DNA of 64,000 bases from Amanita rubescens (GCA_015039365.1 WION01000002.1:124001-188000); one strand, 5' to 3'; numbered from the stretch's first letter, positions 11,000-22,629 are shown. The notes: a model not told the origin generated them from the sequence alone. Made by a program: numbers and translations.

Positions 11000-11640
11000 T
11001 TTCACCAACTTTGCACACCCAGCTTTTTCCTCTTCTTCACTGCCTCCATCGCCGCATCATGATTTCTCGCGATCATCTTGCAACACATTCTCGACCCCTC
11101 TCTCAGTCTCTCATCTCTCCCTTTGGCCTCACTTTCTCTCCCGGAACACTTCCACCGCATCGGTCTCACTACAGCTTCTCCCTACCGCAACTTCGCATTT
11201 GGCCTCGCATACGCCTATCTTCTTCCCCTCCCGGAATGGAGCCTCTCCGAAAAAGATTGGACAAAGTACTTCTGCAAACATGGCGTCGCCAGTTTCAGCG
11301 AACCCGTCCCCTTTCCCATCCACGACGGCGTCCTGGTTTTTGACGTAGAAACCATGCCAAAAGACTCACCCATACCCCGTCATCGCCATACCCGCCGGCC
11401 CATCTCATCCCCTCTGGCCCAGACACAGGCCAACTCGTTGTAGGCCACAACACTTCTTTTGATCGCGCCCGCGTCGAAAATGAATACTCCTTTTCCGGTA
11501 CTAGGACTCCGTGGATGGACACCATGTCTCTCCACCACGTTGCTGTGAACGAGATATCCTCTCGCTAGCATCCCGCGTGGAACAAGTGGAAAAGACGCAG
11601 CGGTCAAATCATCGTATCTCATCGTGCGTGCAATGGCTGT
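11000..11640 (+). pseudogene. Fragment of mitochondrial DNA polymerase gamma (exonuclease domain)
   Basis: The frame beginning around 11130 reads 'EHFHRIGL' and then 'VLVFDVETMPK' (Exo I motif). After a short deletion and frameshift near 11370-11400 it resumes as 'GQLVVGHNTSFDRARVE' (Exo II motif) and 'WMDTMSLHHVAVNEI', ending at an in-frame TAG near 11567. This order matches the N-terminal 3'-5' exonuclease part of family A mitochondrial polymerase (Mip1/POLG). The block between the motifs ('WYAWISPWL'-like) and the whole polymerase domain are absent. It is a broken gene fragment abutting F-box-type 3' flank sequence at about 11650. Confidence 0.75.
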
Positions 11641-11734
11641 GCTTTTTGCCTTAGACTCAGATAAACGATGTCTTGCGATGTAGTTTGCAGGTAGTATACA
11701 TGACGTTATTTAATGCCAGTACCAATCACAATGA

Positions 11735-11935
11735 CAATGTTACTTTGTGTTACAATAGTTTCACGTAGGACTGGCCATCCACTTTGTCCATCCACCAATC
11801 AGGTGAAATCATGGTGGGATATGGAAGATAGAACAAGGGACATACATCCGACACAAGGTCGTACAGAAGTACCTCGGCCCACTCTCCTTGTGGTTCTTGT
11901 ACCTCTTCCTCCTCAGGGTCTGGTTCCGGAGATCC
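11735..11935 (-). pseudogene. Relic of the SH3-gene tail (copy 1)
   Basis: On the minus strand this matches the last exons and final intron of the SH3 gene at 57410-57700: the terminal 'YVKLL-stop' codons, the intron with the same TCTATCTTCCAT stretch, and the acidic 'EEEEQEP-GG-ADVLYD' exon. Much of the last exon is deleted. The flanking 11650-11735 matches the 3' flank of F-box genes, but no F-box coding sequence remains. Confidence 0.65.
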
Positions 11936-11944
11936 ACTATTGTC

Positions 11945-12905
11945 AAGCGTGTAACTGAGAAATATTGTTTATTCATCCAAGAGATGCAAATATCGCAAGC
12001 GAAGCAAGAAATAACACTCTCCGTTGCTGGTATAAGACTAATAATACATTGCCGTCCAACCGGAGATAGATTAAAATACAAAACGAGTCTTGCTTCAAGA
12101 GCGGGTGTTAGAAAACAATGCACAACCCTTTTAGCTGGGACATCATACGAGGCTGATGTTCACAAATTAGTCACCCATCATGGAAAGGATGTAGTTTGAT
12201 CTTTTCTTTTTTCTGTGTTTTGTTGCCGTACAGAGAATGGAACTAGAGAGAAACGCGGGTCTTTTATAAGACAAATGCGTAGGAAGTCTCCTTTTCTCTT
12301 TCTTTCTTTGACGCTTTCTGAAATAAGTGTTGCAAGCTAGAGATAGATAACCGTAAACTGTTTTCTCTTGGATGATGCACGAAATCAGAGGCAGGTCGTC
12401 AATGGCGTGTGACACAAGAAGTTAACGTTTTTTTCAAGTTGTCGGGATAGAGTTCGCAGCCCCCAGCAAGGAGATCGTTGGGGGGATTGATGATGCAGCA
12501 GAGGAAGATAGTACGTACGTAATCGAGCCATATAGTTGATGAGACCGACCGAAAAATGCAAAGACTGGAGAAGACCTAAAAGAAACCAAGCATCAAAAAT
12601 TGAGGTTTGGGAGAAGAGAAAGAGAAGAGTTTTGAAACATTGTCGAGAAGTCGAGAGACGCATCCAGATAGTTCCAAGAAGTCCCGAATCTTAAAAAAAA
12701 AACTTGAAAATTGAATTAGCGGACGGAGTGCGCCGAGGAAGAGCCTTGTAGACGACGGCAGAGAGCAAGGACCTCTGTATTTCGATATGCTCTTCCGTTA
12801 CTAGTAAATTAAAAGAAAAGCATTCAACCCACCATTGGAATGGCATACGCTTCTCGGCCTCAAGCCCACCGAAATCTTCCTCGACACGACTTGCGACCGC
12901 CGAAG
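11945..12905 (-). repeat. Dispersed ~1 kb repeat DR1, copy A
   Basis: The reverse complement of this region aligns by eye along its length with 27885-28905. Shared landmarks are TTCCTCGACACGACTTGCGA, CTCTTCCTCGGC, CTTCTCGACAATGTTTCAA, ATCTCCTTGCTGGG-type blocks, CTATCTCCGGTTGGACGGCA and AATAAACAATATTT near the end. There are no TIRs, LTR ends or long ORF. The AATAAA-like end and lack of termini could mean a processed or duplicated non-coding transcript region. The class is unassigned. Confidence 0.6.
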
Positions 12906-13174
12906 CCCGATGGATCGAAGACCCGGACAGGCTGCCGGCTCAGTGACCAAACGTGCTACCTGCCTTATCACCTTCAAACAATAGGGTCAGCCGCTCGTGG
13001 CCGGCGTGGCGCATTGGCTTGAAGATTGGGCGTTTTCTAGAGGCAACATCGGAAACCCACCCGGGCCGATAAAAGTGGCCACCTGGCCAGGTACGACAGC
13101 TTCGGAGACACGGACTCGCACCAACTCCCGTTGATCTGGAGAATGTGGGAAAATGTGGTCTAAAAATAGCGCCG

Positions 13175-14578
13175 ATGTCCCTTGCCGAAACACCGACGCT
13201 CGACTCATGGCCGGACATCCTCAGAAAACCAGATCTCCTCAGCTCATCCCTCGACCCGTCAACGAATACCCTTCCTTTACCAGTATTAGAAGTTTTGCTA
13301 ATACAACATATCAAACCTATCTTCGATTCCAATATACACCCAAGCATAAACCCAACAACTGGTAGAAAGCTTCCTAGGCCAGCGGGTGGGCCGTTAGCAT
13401 CGCAGGATTTTTACGACGAGCAGATATGGAAGGAGCATCCTGGTATTGATAATGTAATACGGTGGTGTTTGAAGCATATCGATGTGAGTACGAGTTGTAT
13501 CCAATTCATACTGATACTGATACGCCTTTGATGGTTGGCCAGCGTGATCAATATGAGAAAATATGGCACCTCCTGATCCCACCCATCATGACCATGCTGG
13601 ACGATTACGAACCCAAATATAAACTGGGCGGGGTAATGATCGTTCAGGAAATGATGAATACCGTACCTGGAAAGCTTCTGAGAAGGACAGGAGTGGAAGG
13701 TCTAATCCGCTCTGTGTGTTATATTTCGATGATCCCGTCCCACCCTGCTGATCGGTGTCTTGACCCAATTTCCAAATTACCACCCACACACAGTCGTTAT
13801 CCAACTGTCTTGCACACCTTCAGGCTGAAGAATCTCCTAACCTTATACGGGAAGCCATCAACACACAGCTGGAGCTGACGCGCCTTACAACCCGTGTTGG
13901 CGAACGGGCGTATTTTGACCAGCTGTGTGAGCTGTTAGGGGAAGGTGTCATCAGTGGCGTATGGTTTTACGGGTATGAGCAGGAGAACGTTATCCTAGCT
14001 TCTATAGAGGCCCTCCCCGGGCTGATAAGAGCCCTTGGCATTGGTTGTGTGAGGTTTCTCAAGGTATGTACTTATAATATGCCTTGTTTAACGGAGCGGC
14101 TTAACGGGGATATACGACTAGGTACTAATAACACAGTTCACCGACCCGCTTATACCGAAGCCACTGCGTTACGTGCCAATCCAGCTTCAAATAGCATCTT
14201 TAGAAGCATTGCTGTGCGTCATGGATGTGTGTGCACCGCGGATAGATGCCAAGAAGGCAGGTATGATCGCAGATGCCGTTTGCCGGTGCTGGATCACGCT
14301 ACCTCCTCAAAATGGACAGGTGTCCAAAGCAGGTAACTCCAGCGTTGCATCCAGCCCACTAAAATAGAATGACGTTGCTGCTTGTAGAAACTGTCAGGCG
14401 GATGCTAAGGCAAACGTGTGAACGACTAAAAGAAGTGTGTCCAACTATTGTGGAAGTGAGAGCACCTATGTTACTGTGGCGTGTTTCCGAGCTGATAGTT
14501 GTTCAGGAATACCGAATGATGTTAGAGGTCGCAGCAGGAGAGCTAAGTGAATTGTTCCAGGGGCTAGATCTATCATAG
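13175..14578 (+). CDS. TTI2: TELO2-interacting protein 2 (TTI2) family protein
   Basis: Exons 13175-13483, 13543-13713, 13794-14063, 14137-14332 and 14388-14578 join to 1137 nt (378 aa). All introns are GT-AG, 54-80 nt. Diagnostic family blocks are 'WKEHPGIDNVIRWCLKHID', 'YEKIWHLLIPPIMTMLDDYE', 'YKLGGVMIVQEMM', 'LLRRTGVEGLIRSSL' and 'ESPNLIREAINTQLELT'. TTI2 is an alpha-helical HEAT-like subunit of the Tel2-Tti1-Tti2 complex that stabilises PIKK kinases (TOR, ATM/ATR homologues) in the cytoplasm. The start is the first ATG of the open frame. An upstream exon is possible because the family is often longer at the N-terminus. Confidence 0.85.
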
Positions 14579-14710
14579 GTCTCCTTAAATGTACTATTAT
14601 ACACCGCATCGGCTGCGGGCCGGGGATAAGCGAGAGAGTAATGACATTATATAGATAGAAACCGAATAACAACGCCTCGTTCTTCCGCGCTCCCTTCATC
14701 TCCCGTCCTC

Positions 14711-15527
14711 ATGGTGTTCTCCGTTGATGATCTTGTTTCTTCCCTTTCTAACAATCATATCGGTCAAGAAGCTATAGATTTAGCTGCTCTACATGCAAGT
14801 ATATCATCTCTTCCGCTCTACCAAGATTATCTGACACTTGGTACTCCAGGCACAGTTAGCGCAAGCCCTATTTGCCCAGCAATCAGCGCCCTCTAGACCT
14901 TCCGTTCAAGTAAAAACTTGCACTACTCCAACTTCGACGATGTCATACCCATGGAATCCTGTTTCTCCTGTGGGCATGGACGACTCTATGGAGTGCCAGG
15001 ACGAGCGGATGGTGGAGGAGCTCCTAATTCCTAACGTCCAGGCTCAGACCTACCCCCTCTCTCTACACTGCGCCCCCGAAGAGTCTCAGTACCCATCATC
15101 CGCAGGCCCTTCCCGTCATAGCCGTTACCAGGTCCACAGCACCTCTACCTCCGATCACTCCCCCGCATTTGATCCGCCCAGTTGTTCAAGCCCCACTAGT
15201 TCCCCGTCATTCTTCACGTCAAAGGACCCTTTCTACATCGCTCAATTACAAGAGACCCAAATCGCGTGGAACGAAGGACAATCTCACAGTGCGAATGCGC
15301 TGGCGAGACTGGGAAAACCTGACGAAGCGTCACCGTTTCTCCTTGTTCCTCAGACTCAAACTCAAACGCCGCATCAACAGCAGGCACAGTATCACCAGCG
15401 CCCTGTGAATAGCGGTGTTGGTGGGGATACTACTTACTCAGCTGTGGGGCCTTATGGTGATTTGCTGTATCAGCGGGAACAGATGTATCATCATCAGTAC
15501 TGCGCGGCTACAGCTGTGGGGAGCTGA
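14711..15527 (+). CDS. Uncharacterised Ser/Pro/Gln-rich protein with a GC-AG intron
   Basis: Exon 1 is 14711-14794 and exon 2 is 14850-15527, giving 253 residues. The 55-nt intron begins GCAAGT (a GC donor with otherwise perfect consensus) and ends CCAG. Joining at this site continues the helix 'QEAIDLAALH-AQLAQALFAQQ'. The N-terminal 45 residues look like a short helical module ('FSVDDLVSSLSNNHIGQEA'). The remainder is low-complexity (Ser, Pro, Gln, His). No catalytic motif, signal peptide or membrane helix is visible, and I do not recognise the family. The gene starts 132 bp after TTI2 on the same strand and converges on calcineurin B. Confidence 0.65.
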
Positions 15528-16139
15528 AGATAGCCAGCGGCTCGGAAGTCCTGTCTCGTCTCAGTTGGATGACTCGGTGTTAGATTGCTCAAACTGATGC
15601 GGTGATCGCGGACGGTGGTTAGGATTGATGAAACAACGAGATGGTGCTGGCTCGTAACTTAACGATCAATCATTTCCAATTTTGAGATCCCGTCGATTGT
15701 GTGGGGCACGCCGAGTGGGGGCGGGACTGGTTTGAGCTTCGATTTGTCACACTTTTGGGTGAGTCAGGTTGGGGAAAAGGTTATATATTGGAGAGGGGTG
15801 TTTGTTTACGCTACTAATTGTGGACAGCACAGGTTGCTCTACCTGGGTTGAATAGACATTAGACGGCTTTACACCGGGTCAGACCTGTAATAATAGGATT
15901 AGTGTACTAATATACGTACAGCCTGTTTATGGCGCAACCATCAAAAAATCCTTGTTCCTTCAAAGGCAAAAGTTTGATAGGCTTCAAACGTTTCACGTGT
16001 CCATGTCAACCGCCACGCCTCCGCGGTCATTGGGTATGATGAAAAGTGTATTGCTCCGTGTGTACATACTGCGCTAAGAGAGACAAGGGTGCGGAGATAG
16101 CAAAATACAACAACAACCGATAAAGTAAAAAACGTTATG
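15528..16139. other. Convergent intergenic region
   Basis: Lies between the 3' ends of the gene at 14711 (plus) and calcineurin B (minus). Expected to hold both 3' UTRs. No other feature seen. Confidence 0.5.
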
Positions 16140-17046
16140 TTAGAAGAGATCCTCTAGTGTCATTTGCTTAACGATATCCTGAAGCAAAATCAGCCAATGG
16201 GGTGATCAGATCCGTTTATCGTACCGTATTTGACACAACCATGGCGAATTCTTCAAAACTCAGTTTGCCATCACCGTCCTTATCGGCTTCCATAATCGTC
16301 TTGTCTACAATTTGTTGTAGCTGCTGGTCCTATCACAACGGTTTAGAGTACTCGGAGTAATAAGGCATCGGAGGCTTTACTTTTAGATTGTTCCCAACCA
16401 TCATCTTCAGTACAAGGAAGAGCTCCCCGTTTGAGATGTAACCATCACGATCGACGTCATATACCTTGAACGCGACTGGGAAAAAGAACAGTGTTAGTTT
16501 TTATGATTAGCAAAAGGAAGCGCGGGGTGACAGACATCTAAGCTTTTCTTCTCTTCCTCCTCGGCTACTGAATGCGCTTAAACCGCCTACAAACTCTTGA
16601 AAATCGACGGTACCTCCTCCGCTGTGGACGCCCGAGGAAGGGATAAATCAATGTCGAGCTACACATGATAAGACAGTGAGGCCCACTCTTCATCAAAGAT
16701 TGCAATCATTCTCGAAGCAAGCGGATTCGTCGCAATTTGGGGTATTCGCAAGAACTCTTCGCGTTCCAAAGACCCGGAGCCATCACTGGGAGAGAGTGGG
16801 CAACTAACTCGCAAAGTAGGGTTAGCCTAACCTGTCGAGTTTGATGAAACGCTTCTTTAAGCGTTCCAGCTCCGCCTGGGTGACTATCGGGGGGGAGAGG
16901 TGAAATAAGCGTGATAATCGCGCTTCCGAGTCAGAACGTACAGTTGGAGCGTCTCTCCATATCCTCCATAAACTGAGATTCTAGACATGAACTTTAGACC
17001 TCATGAGTCAAGTTATGAACGATGGAGACAAACGAGTCTGTCCCAT
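16140..17046 (-). CDS. CNB1: Calcineurin regulatory subunit B (EF-hand Ca2+ sensor)
   Basis: Eight exons on the minus strand: 17046-17034, 16980-16942, 16883-16832, 16785-16687, 16621-16536, 16475-16381, 16329-16225 and 16178-16140. They total 528 nt (175 aa), the normal family length. The protein starts MGQ, suitable for N-myristoylation after a tiny 13-nt exon. Four EF-hands are visible: '[13 protein letters not shown]', '[13 protein letters not shown]' (12-residue loop), '[13 protein letters not shown]' and '[13 protein letters not shown]'. It ends '[12 protein letters not shown]'. Calcineurin B binds the catalytic A subunit and makes phosphatase activity Ca2+/calmodulin dependent in the cytosol. 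Exon phases agree throughout. The start codon lies 47 bp from the divergent MSS1 start. Confidence 0.95.
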
Positions 17047-17093
17047 ATCTGCGTTGCAGTTGTGGATGAAGCGTACGTGGGAAATCCAGTTTG
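17047..17093. promoter_or_regulatory. 47-bp divergent intergenic space between CNB1 and MSS1 start codons
   Basis: Only 47 bp separate the two ATGs. No TATA box is evident. Transcripts probably start inside the opposite gene's first exon or intron, so the 5' UTRs are expected to overlap. This is an inference from the two gene models. Confidence 0.6.
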
Positions 17094-18973
17094 ATGCTCT
17101 CTTTTGCACTCAGGTCGCGGTCCTTACATTCCCTCATTACCTCGGATGCACAGCGAAGTACAATTTACGCCTTGTCAACTCCCCCTGGAAAAGGAGGCGT
17201 CGCTGTGGTCCGTGTCTCGGGTCCAGACGCGCTTGTCGTGTGGAAACATATCGTGAGGCCATCGCGCCCTCGTTCATCTCTGCAACCGTGGAGAATGGAG
17301 TATTGTCGCATTGTTAAACCTGGCTCTGGCTCCGAGGAGACGCTTGATAATGGACTAGCCGTATTTTTCAAAGGTCCGTACTATTTTTGTCCTCCGCAAT
17401 CCCGTCGTGTGACTCTTATTTCTTACTAGCTCCCAAGTCGTTTACAACAGAAGATGTAATGGAACTGCATATCCATTCTGGCCGCGCTGTCATTGCATCC
17501 GTCCTCTCCGCGTTGTCGTCAATCCCGTTTTGCCGACCGGCCGAACCGGGTGAATTCACTCGACGGGCATTTTTGGGAGGACGCTTAGATTTGACTCAAG
17601 TCGAAGGTTTGAAAGATCTCATTGATGCAGAGACAGAAACTCAGAGGCAAATGGCGATTCGTGCCTCGGGGGTGGGTAATTTTTTTGTGTTAATGCCGAC
17701 AATTGCTTACCACGAGCACCTATTCTATCAGTAGGGCACTATGAGGGCCACGTATGAAGAACTTCGAACGGGAATCATCAAGTGCCTCGCTATGGTCGAG
17801 GCATTAATTGATTTTGGCGAAGGGGAAGACATTGAAGAGGGCGTATATGCGCAGGGTAAGTCGGCTAACCGTGTCGCCTGCTGATATTGTTAACCCGGGC
17901 CGCAGCTACAGCACAAGCTCACGAACTTTTGGAAACTATACGTTCTTACCTTGCTGATAGTCGTCGAGGAGAACTCATCCGGTCCGGCATTAAACTTGCC
18001 ATTTTCGGTCCACCTAATGCGGGAAAGAGTAGCCTGCTCAACTTTCTAGGTAATGCTGCAGTCTGGCTTTCCGGATTCGATTGTTGACTTGCCGGTCATT
18101 ATAGCACAGCGCGAGGCAGCAATTGTGACACCCATACCAGGAACAACACGCGACGTCCTCGAGCTTTCGCTTGATATTGGCGGGCTTCCCATAATCGTTG
18201 TAGATACCGCAGGTTTGCGAAAGTCTGGAGACGTTGTTGAACGGATTGGAATTCAGCGCGCAACAAAAGCGTATGTTTTTGAGTTTGTTTCCGTAAAACA
18301 AATATTTACCCATCTAATTGCAGTGTCCAAGAAGCGGATATAAAACTATGTGTCTTGTCCCTTCCCGATCTATTGAAAGCCGAAAACCAGGCTCCCCTTC
18401 CAGAAGCAGTCCAATCGCTGACAGACCCTCACACCCTGTTCTTGTTCAACAAAGCTGATCTTGCTTCTGATTTCCGAGAGAAGGACTTGGTCAACACCGC
18501 TCTAGCAAGGTTGCATACGGATAGTAGCAATCCGCCAGGCCAGGCATGGGTTACCAGCCTTGCAACTGGCGATGGTACGCGAGAATTTATGACTGGCTTG
18601 GCAACGGCTCTCAAGCATCGGTTTGTTTATGTCATCTACGTATACCGTGAGATTAATGCTTTTTTTTCTTCAGGTTCAACGTCTTCGAGACGGATGTCAA
18701 GGCACACGCGCCATTAATTACACGAGAAAGACACCGCGTTCTTCTCGAAACGACTTGTAATCACTTGCAAGCTTTCCTCACCATGTGTTGTTATCTTCCC
18801 TATTTGCTCTTTTGCGATACTGATTACGCATGTTATTGACAGCTTCTGACGACATTGTCTTTGGCGCAGAAGAACTAAGATACGCTGCACGTGCAGTAGG
18901 CAAGGTTTCCGGCGCAATCGACGTTGAAGAAGTTTTGGATAGTGTGTTTAGTAGTTTCTGCATCGGGAAATGA
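17094..18973 (+). CDS. MSS1: Mitochondrial tRNA-modification GTPase, MnmE/MSS1 family
   Basis: Exons 17094-17373, 17430-17671, 17735-17855, 17906-18049, 18105-18270, 18324-18620, 18674-18786 and 18843-18973 sum to 1494 nt (497 aa). Exon 7's donor is the least certain. The N-terminus is rich in Arg and Ser, like a mitochondrial presequence. It is followed by the folate-binding N-domain ('[21 protein letters not shown]', '[13 protein letters not shown]', '[14 protein letters not shown]'-like). The G domain has G1 'GPPNAGKSS', G2 'GTTRD', G3 'DTAGLR' and G4 'NKAD'. The last residues are the catalytic 'FCIGK', whose Cys is needed for wobble-uridine modification with MTO1/GidA. Known members form the cmnm5/tau-m5U34 enzyme in mitochondria. 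Confidence 0.93.
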
Positions 18974-19293
18974 ACAAAGTTGCTTTATTGCGCGTTGCGA
19001 CTGCAAATTTTGAATCCCACCAAGAAAAAAAAAGAGGCACCTAGTACGTAACTAGCGCCCATGCTCCGTGACATCAATTCAACGCAAAGTAATTCAATGC
19101 GGCGTTTAGATCCGCAACCCTGATCTAAGGAAATGACTCGGTCAACCATAAACGTATTTATAACCAGGGAGCGCTAGGTCCGGATCCTTGCAGCTCATGG
19201 TACGACACACTACATTCTACCAAGCGTCCAGAGCTCCGATATATGCGTGGACTACGCCTGGCGTCTTCGAGCATACTAAGAGACTGGTGGGGT

Positions 19294-20789
19294 ATGAACG
19301 GATACCGTAAGTGCCAATGTTCTTCCATACTCGCGAGTCATTTGACATCCGTTTGACAGGGGACGCAAAGTTGAGGCGTTGGAAACGCCATCGTACGGCT
19401 AAGAAACATAAACCATCAAGTGATTCGACACGAGAACTGTCCCCTATCGACCGGCTCCCTCGAGAGGTCCTCGCAGAGATATTCGTTCAATGTCTACCAG
19501 AGATCGAACTCTGGCCCAAAATTGAAGGTGTATCAACTTGCCAGGATATCGCACCTCTCCTTCTCTGCAGCGTCTGTCCCCCGTGGCGCGCATTGGCACA
19601 TTCTACACCTCGTTTGTGGCAAAGGTTATTCCTTAGATTCACCAAAGTGACGCGAACGACAAGTGTGGAGGAAGTTATCACCATGATGCACACGTGGATA
19701 GAGCGGTCCGGCGTTCTGCCTTTGACGCTGAGGCTGGAAGCCTGTTTGCTGCATGGTCACCCAGCAGGTTTCCAGGCCATGATTTGTGCGGTGCTATTGG
19801 TGCTCAGCCATTATTCGTCGAGATGGGAGCATGTCGACTTTTCCTTCATCGCCTGCCCTTCGGTCATTTTCCCCCAAATTGGACATACGCCTCGTCTTCG
19901 CAGCTTCCGCATGAACGCAAAGGATCACGGCGGTGCTCCAATTCTACTCTCATGCCCCCAGTTGACCGGAATATCTTGGTCTTTGTGGTGCACGGTATCC
20001 TCGATGCCTAACCTGCCATGGCGGCACCTGACGCATATCGCTTTTGCGAGAGCGATCTCGTCACAGGAAACGCTCCTCGTCATCCAATCAAGTCCAAAGC
20101 TGACGGACATCCAAGTCGCGTTAAGGGACGCCCCTTACGAACCTCCGCCGTATGGAAGGGTAGCGATAGCCAATAGTCTGCGGAAATTGCAGCTACGTGT
20201 CCATCAAACTTGTGGACCCCTTCTGGAAAAACTCGCGTTGCCTGCATTGACCGACCTGTCTATCGAGTTCCGCTATGCGTCCGCTGCTCCATTGCGCGAC
20301 GTTCACGAGGAAATCTTGCGTCTCTTCGATAGGTCCAAATGCAAATTAGACCGGTTGGCGCTTCTGGATTGCAGCTTCGACGATATTGCGCTCTTGAAAT
20401 GCCTTCGCCATCGCAGCTGTGCGTCTCTTACAGAGCTGGGAGTATTGAACACATGTTATATGCCGATATTCACGGACAATGTCTTTGTTGCGCTCGCAGA
20501 CACTCCGACGGGAAAAGATGGTTTATTGTTGCCCAACTTGGCACGTCTTTCACTTGAAATGTGCTTTGACGGATCACCAGGCGCTTTGGGCTTGATGATT
20601 TTCTCGCGCTGTGTTTTCTGGGACAAGGAAGATCAGCTTCAATCTTTGGACCTCCGGTTCGCGGAAATTGACCAGCTGGACTTTGCTCTCATTAGATTGG
20701 CGGAGAGCGAGGGACTCAAGGTCGAGTTTACTCGGACCGTCAAGGTCTACGATGAACCGTCGGAAAACTTGGATGATGGATACTTTTAG
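19294..20789 (+). CDS. F-box/LRR-like protein, copy B (diverged, intact)
   Basis: Exon 1 is 19294-19306 (13 nt), the intron is 19307-19359, and exon 2 is 19360-20789, giving 480 aa beginning 'MNGYRDAKLRRW'. The F-box is 'IDRLPREVLAEIFVQCLP', followed by the family block 'APLLLCSVCPPWRALAHSTPRLWQRL' and Leu-rich segments such as 'LALPALTDLSIEF', 'KCKLDRLALLDCSFDD' and 'LLLPNLARLSLEMC'. The gene has the same two-exon layout as the other five paralogues but is clearly the most divergent in sequence. It is the model that settles the exon 1-exon 2 junction for the family. Likely role: substrate receptor of an SCF E3 ligase; the substrate is unknown. Confidence 0.85.
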
Positions 20790-21174
20790 AAAAATGTTCC
20801 GGAAGGATTAGTTTCAACTCAATACCCTATGCTGCCATATAGATAATCGCAGGACAGTATATACATGTTATTCGTATATGGGTCGATCACTTACAAACTC
20901 GACAGTGCACGCACTTGGCATATAATTCATTTTGTAAACACTAATTCCGTGCTCAGCAAGATCGACAGACGTTGCATCAGCATACGTTGCCCCCGCAACT
21001 TCGACCATCGTGCTCACTCCAATAATATTTTTCGAAGTAGCCGTATCACTGAACAGTGATTATGAGCCTTTGGTCAACCACCCAATGGTCACCTTGCTGG
21101 TCGCTACGACTTTTATTCTGGTGACTTGAAAATACATTAATCTCTCGTAATCTTTGGTATCACACGCTGTCAAC

Positions 21175-21620
21175 GACCAATCTCCGATTTCGTGCACCAC
21201 GGAAGGACTCTTGGTCTCCTGTCTTATAAATCGATGAAAACTAGAACCAGAGAAAAACCGAAAATGACGAAAAGGGTTGCAATTGTCTATTTCTCTATCT
21301 CTATCTCTAGCTTGCAAAACGATCAACAATTGAACTTGCTCTCGCTATCGTAGAAAAATCGAAATAAGAAAACCAAATGAAACGTCAAAAAGAAAGAACA
21401 ATACCCTCTCCAGTTTTACATATCGGTGACTCTCAGTCTCAATACGCACACAAAAACAAATAGAAAATAAGAAAGTCGAGCCGCATCCTTCTCATTTCTT
21501 TGCGAGCACCGTGATTTCGTATGATGTCCCAGGTAAAGCGTTGATCCCGCGAATTTTCACTTTGGACTAACATTCGCTTTGAAGGACTCGTTCTGTATCT
21601 CGAATCTATGGATCCAGTGA
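21175..21620 (+). repeat. Dispersed repeat DR1, copy C (partial, diverged)
   Basis: Shares ordered blocks with DR1 copy B: GATTTCGTGCACCA-GGAAG, TATCTCTATCT..GCTTGC, GAAACGTCAAA-AAAGAA, ATTCGC-TTTGAAG-A and GGACTCGTTCTGTAT. It also shares TCGTATGATGTCCCAG with copy A. Several deletions make it shorter. It lies downstream of F-box copy B. Confidence 0.5.
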
Positions 21621-21734
21621 AAGTTACGCGCATTTTTCTCAACAATCTTTCGTGAATGGTGTCTGGGGACCATACAAAGTGCGTGGATACTAGATGCTCT
21701 TTGACACGTCATTGAAGTTCGTACATATTTGGTT

Positions 21735-21985
21735 GTTGCTCCCAATCGGCCTTTTTAAGCGCCCGAAAACCGAACCGGGTCGCTTCTTTTGCGACCTTGA
21801 GGCCGTCTTTGAGCTCGTTTTCATAAATTGTGTCCATTCCTCCGATTCCATTGCCACTTCTTTGTCAGAAATTCGGCGTCCTCGACAGAGCCAAGTGTAA
21901 CCAAACAAAAATCCTTGAAGGTTGGGGTATCTCCGGGCTTGTCTTGGTGGGCAGGAATGGTAACTTCTTGTATGCGACCCTAAGA
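21735..21985 (-). pseudogene. Fragment of an RRM-type (La-like) RNA-binding protein
   Basis: On the minus strand the frame reads 'EVTIPAHQDKPGDTPTFKDF' and then 'CLVTLGSVEDAEFLTKKWQW' before a stop. A +1 frame continues with 'ENELKDGLKVAKEATRFGFR'. The 'TPTFKDFCLVTLGSVEDAE' pattern resembles the RNP region of an RRM, as in La-related proteins. Only about 80 residues remain and the frame is broken. The family call is tentative. Confidence 0.4.
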
Positions 21986-22010
21986 TGCCTCCCTTCATGA
22001 GGACTAACTC

Positions 22011-22629
22011 AGGCCGTTGTTCGCGCTTAAATAGCATAGCTGAACGTGAACCCCTTGATACCACCATCAACCGCGAAAGTGAAAACAGTCTCGCCGTGTC
22101 AAAACCTGAGCCAAGCACTCGCAGGCTCAGCGAAGTACTGCGCAGGCTCGATACCTCATCGAAAAAAAAACAACTTGAACATTTTTACGACGCCGGGGAG
22201 GGTCGTGGGGGTCGAGGTGGGGATGTACTGGTAACGGCAACGTGCAAGGGAAGTCGAGCGGTGCTGCCATTTGGCAGCTGGCCTCGGGCTCATTTAGGTG
22301 AATGCTGATACTGATGTGGTCCCTGCTAGACTCGTGACTCGGAGTTCGTTTCTCTCCATCCGTCCTGCTCACAACCACGCTGACCTTTCTCTCTTTGTAC
22401 CGCCACTCTGCCGTTTCTCTCTTAGAACCGCCACCCTGCCTCACAAATCGTGTCACAGACAATTAGTTCGGCCCATTGGCACGGCCGCCCACATCGCCGG
22501 GCACGTGTTTCACGACAGGTCACAACGGTTTACGATGGTTCACCGTGATCAGGCTGTATATAGCGCATTTTGTCCGATGCGGAGTACGGACATACATCAT
22601 GTGTGTAGGATGTACGAGTAGCTATGTGT
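22011..22629. other. Intergenic
   Basis: No supportable gene. Several overlapping short frames on both strands have no motif. Probably 3' flank of the gene at 22630-23432. Confidence 0.4.

Noticed and set aside
10957..11443. Several overlapping plus-strand ORFs as separate genes
   Set aside because: One frame carries the polymerase gamma Exo I region; the other frames are shadows in Pro/Ser-rich DNA.
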